Below, piece by piece: positions 11,808 to 23,900 of a stretch of 64,000 nt of DNA (positions are counted from its first letter, which is position 1; the number at the start of each line of letters is the position of its first letter). Origin of the DNA: Brachycybe producta (Eukaryota; Arthropoda; Diplopoda; Playtdesmida; Andrognathidae). The stretch lies in the NCBI GenBank assembly GCA_036925085.1, contig JAUPFP010000009.1, forward strand, positions 5,132,233-5,196,232, given 5' to 3'. The position numbers and the translations under genes were made by a program. A model generated the notes under the pieces. It searched no databases. It was not told the DNA's origin and worked only from the letters and a program-made list of their open reading frames with translations.

Positions 11808-11928
11808 TATAGCCGCCAATATGTCGGCGGTTGTTAATGCCCCATGTTCGACCATCAGACTGTAGATCTCGGCTGCTTTTTTATGTTTCAGTAACTTTCA
11901 TTCGGTTATGTAAATTGGCGCAATGGGT

Positions 11929-14900
11929 TCATGCTTGACGGTGTTCTAGTGGCAGCTTCAATCTGAAACGACTCTTATCTAAATTGTTGTCATGGACATT
12001 GGTAAGATCTCGTGGTTTGTTGTTGCTCCAAGTTTTCGCAACTGAAATTGAAGTGCAATGAATTGCTCTTTCAAACGCTTTGCGATATTTTTTTGACATA
12101 ACCGTGTAAAATATAGGATTCGTTGTGCAGTTTATGTAATAACAGCAACCTGAAATAAAGAAAGAGGAAAAGAAAAGTCACAAAATTTAAACTATATTTT
12201 GAAATAAAAAAAAGTAAAAATTGTGAAAAGAAAATTAGGAACAACTTCAACAAGGAAACGTGACACTTAAACTTAATTAAACTTCAACTCTCTGAAACAG
12301 GGTTCCAACTTAGAAGATCCTATTTTATTCTCGAAGTGCTTTTACTTCTCTATATGTTGGAACCGAGTTTTAAATCATGATTTTACATTAAAAGTAGGGA
12401 TGGGCCATTCGAATTCTCGAATTCCGCGAATCTTGAAAAATATTCAAGATTCGAAAACTCGAATCTTGGCCCTTTTTTCGTCTTTCGAATCTTTCGAATC
12501 CTAACCTTAAAAAAACTATTAAAAATGTTGGTAAAATTAGTTTTAACTCCATTGACGTCCAATAGAAGCGTTCACTAACAAAATACCGGCGATTGTTGCA
12601 ATTTCGGTGGGCGACCCGGATCACCAATATCATCACCTTGTGGCGACCCTTGAGTGCCACACAATGTGTTTTTTTTTGTTATTAAGAATTTAATATTTAA
12701 TATTATTTCGTTTATTTGTAGCTTCTTAATGAATTATAGAGGATTCTTATATGAAGGATTCGAGAGATTCGAGAACCTTTTAAGATTCGGATTCGAGAAA
12801 ATTTAGGAGTCGTGCCACCTCTTAATTAAAAGCTTGCAGTTTAAATATAAAATTTTGCGTGCAATATTGAAACAATTCAAGTTTGAACAAACATGATGTT
12901 TTTGTTTTATTTTTATTGAAGTAATTTTCAAATTTACCTTTAAGTTTTGATTACTGAAGTAAGTTGAAAATATTCTCTCAATTTATACTAAATAAAATAT
13001 TAAATAATTAACTCGCAATTTTCTTCAACTTTCTTTAAAACAATCTTAATTATTTATTTATTTATTTATTTTGAAAAAAAAAATCATTTGATTAAAATTG
13101 ATTAAAATCAATTCACACTGGTTGTGAAACCTTGCAAAAAGAGTCTTTTCAAGTTAAACTTTTTAAGTGCCAAGTTTTCTTCTTGAATTTGGGCCTTAAT
13201 GAAGAGGAACCTGCAATGTAATAAAGGGTCTCGTTAATAGTCCGCAAGGAGGCGTTCCATGCATTGTTGTTTACGTAAACGACAAGTAACCGTTGAGCGT
13301 GAAAAGGGGCCCAACATACAAAGAACGTGACAACAACAGCAACTGTAAAAAATAAATACTTTGTTAGTAAAGAATGACATAGTTCAGAGCCAAGACACTC
13401 CAGTGTTCACGTGCTGTTTTGACGCCACAGACGCGGCGTTAAATTTGACATTTCCAAAAAAAAAAACATGGTCTCGATTCTAACTACAAAATCTCTATTC
13501 AAACTTTTTTTTTGTAAAATAACTCAAGTTGCAATCGCTTCTTGAATGTTGTCACCAGGTTTTAAAAGTCTTTTGGTTGCAATATTCAAAGGTGTTTTTA
13601 TTTTTTTTTTTCTTTAGCTTTTTTTGAATTAGGCTAATTTGCTCGACTCATGTTACACGCCATTAACCTCAAAAAGATTCATTTTTGCTGACTACGTTTT
13701 CATTCTTCTGGAACATCTTCGAATTTCAAGAAATAATTGTGTGTATTCCTTAATATGTTCTTCGAGTATTGAGGTATATATATCCATCATGTTTCAAATT
13801 GCCGTTTGGTTGCTAGAGCGGTCATTTAAGCAACTTTGGAAATGCCAAGTAGATCATGTTCCATGTTGTGTGCAACTCTGGATTGTCTAGGCTCCTAAAT
13901 AATGAACATGTTTGAAACTTAATTTCAAGAGAGAAATTTGGCACTTGAACTTAAACTTGAACACTCTCAGCAGGGTTCCGTCATAGAAAACCTCTGTTTT
14001 AACCTATGCAATTAAACAGGATTTTTTTTTTGCTATTTTGGAACCCGGTTCAGAGAGTTCAAGTATAAGCTAACGTGATGAAGAAGCTTCCATTATGACT
14101 TAAAAAGAAGAAGCCTTAGCAGTAAAAAAAAAGTATTTGAATTTAAAATAAGAGACCTGATGAGACTTCTAAATCTGATCTAATATGTTTGAAGCACGAC
14201 TTTTGAGTCTGGAGAATTCATAGAAAAATCCGGATGTCCGATAGAATATATCCCTAGCGAACATAAATATAAAATTTACATATTTATAGAATATGGAATC
14301 TCTTACCAAGGATATTTAGTACAACTCGTCGTGATGGTAGGTCTTGTTCAGAAAGCGACGAATCAGATATTTGACGGCACATCTTGGCCCTTCGTAATTT
14401 GAGACCTATCTTTATGTAGAGGGTGCTGATAGCAATGAGGGGCACGATGAAAAAAGCCAGAGTGGAAAATAAGAAAAGTGGAACGTAACGTCCGTAGTCT
14501 TCCATAGCCACAGAACAGAATGCCGATTGAGTGCTGTAGTTTTTAGAACCAGCCGGAAAGTCCACATGGTGAACTGTCGTGAAGATCGCAAACGGAGCCG
14601 CACTCACACATGCCACAATCCAGAGAAATATTATCGTCTTGATGGCACGTGACAAACTTGGTAGTTTCTGAGATTGGAACGGATGGCAGATGGCCACATA
14701 GCGTTCGGTTGTGAAGGCCACTATGGTCAGCACAGAAGCATTACTTGTCATTTCTGATACCATGGCTCGAATTTTGCAAACGGCCACACCAAAAATATAG
14801 GGATATTGTTGCCAGTACACAGAAAGGTCATTCGGCAATCCTGCAAAACAATTAACACAAAATGTTAGAAACAGTAGTTTCTGGGGTTGCAAATTATTAT

Positions 14901-17900
14901 TATGTGTGCATTTGATAATGTAATACAGTGTACAAATGCGATACAGTAAACGCAGCCTTCGTTACGTGCATCGCCATCCTCGTCAATGCAATGTTCTAAT
15001 CAATAGTGCTGTCGAATTCGCTTGCTTTAGTTCCGCTTTTCCCAGCTCTATTTTGTGGCGTTATAAAGCAGACAGCTGCAAAAAAATGGACGCCATTCTG
15101 GTGTCACAGTTTATCCATGCAATTGCGCTATGTCAAATGCACGCAATCAAGGGCTGCTCTCGTCCAAACAAACTCTTTTTTCTACTTTTAACAACAGAGC
15201 AAGCCATTCAGACAGCACTAGTACAAAAAAACCAATGCATTTTCGAATGTACGGTTGAAATAAGTAGGTACAATGTAAATTAAATACTGTAAGTGCTATC
15301 AAATTAACTGCTAAATCAAAGTGTCAAGTGGTTTTTTTTGTAACAGTGTAATGTGATGCGGCTGGCCCTCTAGCACCGCCTGGTTGGGGTGGTGCGGGCT
15401 GTGGACCAGCCACCGATTTCACTGGTCACGACATTTTGAACTTAGTCATTTCGCGATCAGTCAAAAACTTGAAAAAGCCTACAAAAAAGACTGCTCTTAG
15501 GGATCTTTTGTACAGTACATAACCACTCCAATGTCCTCTAGACTTCTTTGGCCTCGTTGAAGGCGCCGAGCAGAGGGACTTGGAAAGTTTCCAAGTGCCT
15601 ATGCCGGTGATGAGACTTGGTGGCCAAAGCTCCTCGATTCCTTAGTCCCTGTAGAGGGAATTAAACTCACAAAACACATACACACAATCCTGAGGTAGAT
15701 AAAAACTCTTTACTCTTTGTTTACATTATCTCTCTTATCAATTGTGCATATACAAAATATTATTTCTTTGATTATTACTCTCAAACTGAACTCTAGTTAA
15801 AAAACTACTTTCTCTATGTCCTCACACATAAGTGGCCCGGCACTTTCGTTCGGTCTCTAGGGAGGGGCGACTGTCACCTCAGGGCTCAATGATTGATCAA
15901 CTGGGCCAATCATTGTCTTCGGCTGAGAATAACTACTTTATAAGGAAAGGTATTTTGGGACTCTTTTCCCAATTTCTCACAGTTCTACTTGGTTCCTCGA
16001 ATTCACTAAGAATTCGGGCCACCCAAGTCTGGACATCTGTGCACCAAGGGGTGGCATGCTGACAGGAAGGAATTTCTGCGGGGTGTTCCACCATTCTGCA
16101 AATACAGGGTCTCACAGTAAGCTAGCCAAATATGAACCAGCAACAACAACAATCATGCTAAGCAACAATAAAAATTGTTATTTTTAGGAATGATAAAATA
16201 TTAAATAGATAAATTGTTTGTTTGTTTAGTTAATTTTCCAATCTATCTCTCTTTCTCTTTTCACAATTCTTTCCATTTATTTTCTTGGTATTCTACAGAC
16301 ATTTTTATTACAGCAGAACGTCGATTATCGGAACTAATGTTGGACATGACTAGTTCTGATAATCGAATGTTCATATAATCAAACTCCCATTAAAAAGCAG
16401 AGAAACGTAAGAAAAAACTGATTGCAAAGAATTTTTTTTATTTCCATTAAAGGCCCTTTCTAGAGCTCGATAAAAAGATCTCTGAAAAAAACAAACATCC
16501 GAAAGCATAAATTCCACTTAATAAATTGAATAATTATAATAGGCTGCCAATGGTATGATGGAAAACTGAATCAAGGTCAAAGTATTATCTAAAAAACTGT
16601 CATTTTAGAGTTTAAAATACGAAAACTCTGAAATAATATTGCAAACATTATTTCAGAAAACTCAGAAAAATTGAAATAGAACTCTTAAAAATACATAACG
16701 GAAAACAAGAGAAAAGTCACAATTTGTAGCTAGATGGCGCTGAATTACATAAGAGTAATAGTAATTTTCAGAAGTTTTTTTTAGAGTTCTGTTCATTGAG
16801 CTCTAGCAAGGCCTTAAGTACTATTTCCATAAGAATATGGAAAGAAATTGGTTCCCATAATTAATCGACAGTCTACTGTGTATACTTAAAGATATTTGTT
16901 GTTCATAATAACATTAAAAAAAAACCAAATTCAGTATGAAAACTAATAGGGAGCTATTTGAACCTGCTTTATTTAGTCCTTTTATATTTTTTTGAATATC
17001 AATGTCCAAAAATAATATGGGCCAATTTGGTCACCTCTGATCGCTGTGCAAAGTTGGGCTTGTTTTATTGCATTTTCCATCACTGCCTTCAACATTTCGG
17101 CCGATAGATTCTTGATTTCTTGGCTAATGTTGTTATTGAGCTGTTCCCAGTGTCCGTGGGTTGTTAGCGTACACTTTGCCTTTCAAATGACCCCACATAA
17201 AAAAGTCTGGGGCTGTTAAATCGAGTGACCCTTGATAGCCAGTGCGATGAAGGCCAAAACGTGAGATCAAATTAAATGTTTTGAATAAAAATAGTTCCAA
17301 TTTCCGCACGTTCAAGTGGTGTGTATTTGTTCCTAACTTTTTTTTGTAGAAGTAACTTTTAGAAGAATTGTAAAGATTATTCGAGAGGCAAATTGATCTT
17401 CTCGAAGGCGATTCCTTTATGTAATCTTCTTTAATTTGTTTGATTATCTTTCTCGCATGTTCACACTTTTCTTTAAGTATCTTTTTGTTTTTCTTTTTGT
17501 TTTCCAGATATCTTTGAAATTCCTGCAAAAAAAGGATCCATACAAGCTGCAATGAAATTATTCGGCAGTGAATCTTCGCCAGCTTTCGGTTTCCATTGAA
17601 AATAATCTGTAACGACGTCAAACATTTGTGTTCACTCCTTCAGATTGTCAACCCGTTCTTCTTTATGGTTTTTACTTGCTCGGCCGAAGAACTTCTCCAT
17701 TTTGTCTTTGAAACGGTTGGAGGTGTTCTTCTTCCGAAGCTTCGATCACTTTATTCGAACGTCGTTAACAATCCAAATATTTTTTGTGTAAGTTCTTGAA
17801 AACAGTTTGAACGTCGTCAAATTACGCTGGCGGCTTTTTCGAGATCACTCGGTTCCGGAAGAGAAAACTTAGCTTTTTCCGTTCCCGCCTTGTCATCAAA

Positions 17901-20900
17901 TTTACGAACATAAACGCGAACAATGGTAATGCAAAAGTGTCAGTGAGTTATCTTTGCTTTTGACATTTTTCAGTTTGTCCAGAATTTCAAACTGAAAACC
18001 ATCGGCTTGGCCACGAGTTCGATTACCTCCATTCATGTAATTTCCGAGTGCCAAGACCAAACCCAGTACTTTCGAGACGTCTTCGAACTTTTACAACAAC
18101 TTGCAAATCATTTTCACATTATTCAATTTGTTCTCAAGGATTGAAATGTTTTCTTGGAATGTCGATTGGAATGGAAAACAAGTGATTCGGTCGGCAAAAT
18201 GTGGAATCTGAGATAGTTCGATTAGAAACTGTTCAGGTCTGTCAACAGGAATGTTGGGATTGGCTGCCATATGGGCCTTTATCGTGTTTAATTCCTCATC
18301 GTCACCTCTCACTTCGTAAATGGCTTGCAAATTGTCCAGGTTCAGCATGGTCGTTTCGAACAGCGTTCTCGACTTCGACAATCTCCAAGTGTGAAGACTG
18401 GCGACGAAGATGCCAACCATCTGCGCCCCTTTACTATCCAATATCTGATCAGCCTGCTGTTTTGTCGGATTCTGAGTTTTGCTTCAAGATGCCAGTTTCT
18501 TTTCGATCACTTGTCTCGAGAACAGATCTATGAACTCATCCAAGTTCTCATCCAGATTGACCTCTTTTAATTTCTCCCAGAAGTTATTTACTTCTGGACT
18601 AGATGACCTTTCTACAGGTTTCGGTATAGATTTGGTTGGAGGCAATTTGGATTCTCGTTCAATACAATCGTTTTATGAGTGCTGTAGGATTGATCGGCAA
18701 CTTCCTCGTCACTGGTTTATTAGATCCGTACCATCCTCCAGGTGGCGGTGGAGGTAAAGGTGTTGGACCAATTGCCCTGGGTTCTAGTGGTGGAAGTCTA
18801 GAACCAAGAGGGCTTTTCCAGGCGGAGGTTCTATTCCTGGCATATGTGGCGGAGGTGGACGTTCCAATCCTGGCATAGGAGGCAGTGGAAGAGGACCCAT
18901 TCCCGGCATCGGAGGTGGCGCAGTTCCATCAGTTGGTGAGAAATCCTCATTTATTCTATTCGTAAGGTATACTGTGTATGCCAATGTTTTGTAATGACGT
19001 CACTCCCGTCTTTTTTTGACAGGCAGTTAGAAATCGAGGAGAACTTCAGTTGGCTCCGCCTCTGTTATGACGACCGGGAACTTCTAATTGGTTTGTTGTG
19101 TGGTTCGACGTTGAAAAGGACGAAGCATGCGACGTCAGACTACATAACCAACCAATTAGAAGTTGCGTTCGTCATAATAATGGCGGAGCCAACTGAAGTT
19201 CTCCCCGATTTCTAACTGCCTGTCTTTTTTTGTTGGCCAAACCTTCGAATTGGTTGAAAAGTTTAAGAGCAAAATTCTTACTCTTATCAACCTCACATTG
19301 CCTGACGTTTTTGATAGATATAAGCGAGCCATTAATCATTCAAGGTCAAACATTATCTTTAAGGTGAACTATTTGACCTTTTGAGTGAAATTGCAATGAT
19401 GTCAGTGACATTTCGAAATTTCTAATGTACAGTAGCTTTAATTTAGAATATGCTATATCATTGTTGTAGCTAGTCTAGTAGTTGACCATTATGATGATCA
19501 CTAGTGGGGTAACCCAGTCATAAATGACGGGAGCCAAATTCACAGGCAATTGCGTCCAGCATTAGAATTTCTTTTCCTCCGCCCTTTTATGACGTCAGAC
19601 CAAGTAACAAACCAATTAGAAATTGATGACGTTCATAAAAGGGCGGAGGAAAAGAAATTCTAATGCTGGGCACAGTTGCCTGTGATAAATTCTAGTTTAA
19701 TTTTGCTACTATTATCCCCTCCCCTTTTTATATTTGAAAGAGAAAATAAGTTTTTCATTTTTTTTTTTGGTGTGCGCATGCGCGTCGTTTGTTTCTTTTT
19801 TACTCTTTTCATTTCAATTTCAGTCACCCCCTCCCATTTTTCCCCCTCCACGTTTCTCTCCCTCCTCTCCCTTTCTACACTTTCCAACCTTTTCCCCTCT
19901 CCAATTTAATATCATGGGGTTCTTGGATGGGGGAGTGTGCAACATATAGTTGACCTTGAGAAAAAAAAGCGGTTCATTTATTCGTTTAAATTTTTATAAA
20001 TTCCGACGTGCTTCAAGGTTTTTGTCCTTGTTTGTACAGCGTTAATCACACACACACACAGACTTGGCTTAATATTATATATATATATATTTGTTAGGTG
20101 TTGAAAAAATAAGTAAAGCAACACCTAACAATAATTTGAAAGAGGGGCAGAAATTAGTAAAAGAGAAAATTAAAATAAAGTAAAAAGAGAAAGAGGCGGA
20201 GCTAGAAAGAGAAACAATGAAAGAGAAGTAAAAAAGAGAAGAAAAAATGAGGAAATAAAAAATGGCGGGAAAGTAGTAGTAAAAGAGGGGGTGGATAAAG
20301 TATGAATGAATCACACCCACACACACACACTCATAGTAAACAGAGGCAAAAAAGGGAGAGGCTGAAAAAAGTAAAAGAAACCCACCCACCCATAAGAGAA
20401 TGACGAAGCAAGAAGAAAGTCAAAGAAAGGGGGGAAACAAAAAAGAAACCCACCCACACAAGTAAAAAGTAATAAAAAGTTTTTAAAGAAAACAAGAGAG
20501 GGGGGAAATAGAAAGACTAAACCCACCCACACACACTTTAGAAGGGTGAGCCCAAATAAGTGTACCATGTTAAATAAAAACTTTTTTACAAAATTAAATG
20601 TAATTAAAGAATGAAAAGAGTGGAAAACATACTATAAAGTGTAATAGATAGATAGATGAAGTGGTTAATTAACCTGATATAATCTGATTACCTAGTGGAG
20701 TGTAAAATAAGAGAAAAGTAAAGTTGAACAATGAAAAAGTTTAAATGTGACACTTAAAGAAGAAAAACATATGGTTTATACTTCATACTCACACGGTAGA
20801 AGACCACCTGTTTTACAAATAATTATGACGTCATTATAGAAAAAAAAAAATAAAAAGAAAGAAGGGATGGAAAAAGTGTAACAAGATACTTTTTACCATA

Positions 20901-23900
20901 CACTCTCTTCAATATGCAAAACAGCAAAGTAATAAAAAGTTTAAAAGAAAAAGTAAAGCACATAACAGGTTCTCAACACATTAAGAAAAGGGCCGTTAAT
21001 AATATATAGAGTATATTGAAGACTATAGAGAGGAAACTTATGAATGAGTATAATGAAATGAATGGAACAATATGTGAAGTCAAACATAACCCAAAAGAGG
21101 TACCGACAAGTAGCGAAAGAGTTGTATGATGTTAGGGTTCTCAACAGAGTAGGGGTAAAAGGGCCAAAATCGTATTTAAATAGAAATACATTTCGGAGGG
21201 CCTAGAAAACCAAATAAAGGAACATTGGGAATGTTAGTCATTCAAATGAAATGTTATGAGTTGCCGAAAACTAAAACTTTCGATGAAAAGTTAAAAGGTT
21301 AACTATACTAATTCATAGAAAATGACGGTTAGTGGAAATAACAGTATGTATCGACGATCGTAAAAAATTTATAAAAAATCCAAATTGTAATTTTACGACC
21401 GGATGCATATTAGGCAGATGTTCGTAGAAGAAGATCAAAAGCCAGTTGACCGATTGGTTATTTTAATTTTAGAAAATTAATTCTAACCAATCAGAATACT
21501 TAAAATTCATTTCTGACTAAACAAGATGCGATGAACATCGTATTCTAGAGAGAGTCCTACATTGGAGTTCTAGAAGAGAGGACATATGTTATAGATTTAG
21601 TAAAAAGAAAGAAGAAAGACCTTAGAAGAAATTTAGAGGATGAGACTTAGAAGAAATTTAAAGAATAGGACTTAGAATTATTTTGAATTGAGTTTGTGAA
21701 GTCATTTGGACTTAGAATTATTTTGAATTGAGTTTGTGAAGTCATTTAGACTTAGAATTATTTTGAATTGAGTTTGTGAAGTCATTTGGATTTAGAATTA
21801 TTTTGAATTGAGTTTGTGAAGTCATTTGGACTTAGAATTATTTTGAATTGAGTTTGTGAAGTCATTTGGATTTAGAATTATTTTGAATTGAGTTTGTGAA
21901 GTCATTTAGACTTAGAATTATTTTGAATTGAGTTTGTGAAGTCATTTGGACTTAGAATTATTTTGAATTCAGTTTGTGAAGTCATTTAGACTTAGAATTA
22001 TTTTGAATTGAGTTTGTGAAGTCATTTGGACTTAGAATTATTTTGAATTGAGTTTGTGAAGTCATTTAGACTTAGAATTATTTTGAATTGAGTTTGTGAA
22101 GTCATTTGGACTTAGAGTTGTTTTGAGTTGAGTTTGTGAAGTGTTTTGAGAAATAAACCTAGGAGTTGGTTTTTCATGTAATTTGGATTTTGAGTCTGAG
22201 ACCAGGAAAGTGTTTTCACGAAGCTATAATTCTCCGAAGACAACAAGAAGCCATCTAAGGTAAGGTTAACAACTCTTGTTATCTTTATTAGGCCCAGTCC
22301 AAGAAAATTAAAAAATTACTACCACTCACTGATAAACTACAAAACCCATTCCCTACATAAGCCTTCATTGGCTGGGAGGGTCGAACCCTAAACCCAATAG
22401 GTACTATTTGGCTGAAAGGGGAATCACAGAACACCACTGTGATAGCCGTGAAAACGGAAACTTACAAAAAGTGGCGCAGTCGACAGGATTAGTTAAAAAA
22501 TCGGTTGGGTGGTTGAATTGTTTTATTAGAAAGTTTTGTGGCAAAGCAATTGGAACATTAGTTGGGGTTTTGGGATGGCAATTTGATTTTTAGAGTGTAT
22601 TTTATTGAAGTGTATTGTCTTTTTCCTATTATTTGGTTGGGCTAAATTTGGATAAATAAAATTAGTTTAAGTTCAATTGGGTTGGATTGATTTTTTTTTT
22701 TTATTTGTTTGGTGTTTAAATAATTCATTAGTTGCTTTGGTTAACAGTTGGGTTATTTTAAAGAAGTTCAGTTGAGACAATTGAGTTGTTTTGAAGCTTA
22801 TATGGTCAAAGTTAATTGAAGTTATTAGATTATGTTGATTGGGATCTAAAAAGTGAATACATGAAAAAATTTTTTTTTGGATTACAGAATAAATTGTGCA
22901 TGCTTACCTTGTTTTAAAATTGATGAACAAAGAGGTTAAAGAAATGAGTATTGAGTGATAGACAGAGTTGGATTAATTTATGAAGTAAAACTGAGAATAA
23001 TTTGCATGTTCTAGGGAGAATTGATTTTTAGAAAGCTGATTGAGATATTTTATGAATTTTAATTGTAATTTTTTAGGGGTGAATTGGAATTGCGATTAAC
23101 ATGAGAAAATTAATTGAATTTTGAGAAAAGTTAATTGATTTGCTTCATTAAGTGTGGAATATCTTATTTGTTAATGTGTGAATTGGCTAATTCAGAAAAA
23201 CTAAAAAATTTTTGGGTTTGGATTAATTAGGGTTATTTGAGGAATTCAACTGATTGCTTATTTTGGAATTAATTATATCAAATAACATTTGTGGCTAAAA
23301 GATACTAGAAGATCTTTCACAACTTAAATGGGATTATTTTCAAAATTTTGAAAATTATTTGTATCTTAATGAGTTTTGAATTTTTGTGTTTAGTATTTAA
23401 TCTTTATTAAAATTGTAGAACCCTGCAAAATATTATTTTTTTGGGTTACTATAGGAGAATTATTGTTTGCAACTAAAACCTTTTTATTTTATGTATCTAA
23501 GACTGTTTTGTTTCATTTTTACCAAAATTGTCGAGGTTTGTCTAGTACAAGAATTGGACTGGACAAACATAGAAATAGCAATCGAAGAGATTGCTTATTT
23601 CTTTATTGCTTTATGGGCAATTAAAGCATTCTGGGGTTAAATAAAAATACTTACTGGTGAACAAAGAAATGAGCTGGAAATTGTTAGTGTATTGTTGCAT
23701 AAAGTTAACTGACTTGTTCTGGTTTAGAGGATTTGATTGGGAGGAGGTAGATATTACTGCTAGAGACCTCATTTATCTTTGTGTTCATCTTATCATGGTT
23801 AAAATACTTTGGGGTTAGAAGATAATGAAATTTGCAAGTCAATTAATGGTTTAATGAAAAAAAAAAAAAAAATTTCTGGAAGATTCTTAGGTTTACCCAT

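Larger units (their letters stand above)
20092..22466 (+). repeat. 5' LTR (2,375 bp)
   Basis: It starts TGTTAGGTGTTG and ends CTTACA. The first 12 bases recur inverted at 20119-20130, so the LTR begins with a hairpin. The first ~900 bases of the plus strand are strongly purine-rich. At 21,671-22,140 there are about twelve 40-bp tandem units (…GTGAAGTCATTTGGACTTAG…). A CCAAT-type inverted pair (GATTGGTTA/TAACCAATC) lies near 21,453-21,493. AATAAA is at 22152-22157. A strong splice donor AAG/GTAAGG is at 22259/22260, after the polyadenylation signal. A TATA-like TTTAAATA at about 21,175 is a possible promoter, unproven. Confidence 0.93.

Noticed and set aside
14936..15283. 115-aa plus-strand frame
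   Set aside because: No recognisable domain; it lies just upstream of receptor exon 2 inside the intron.
15341..16112. Solo LTR
   Set aside because: TG...CA-like ends are present, but there is no target duplication, primer site or second copy; kept only as a note under the intron.
20075..20568. Minus-strand open frames (104 and 85 aa, Phe/Leu-rich) in the LTR, repeated at 37,312-37,802
   Set aside because: They arise from the purine-rich plus strand (poly-Lys/Glu complement) and are duplicated only because they lie in both LTRs; no domain or signal.
21671..22140. Regular 40-bp repeats resembling a CRISPR array
   Set aside because: The units are contiguous with no unique spacers and lie in a eukaryotic LTR.
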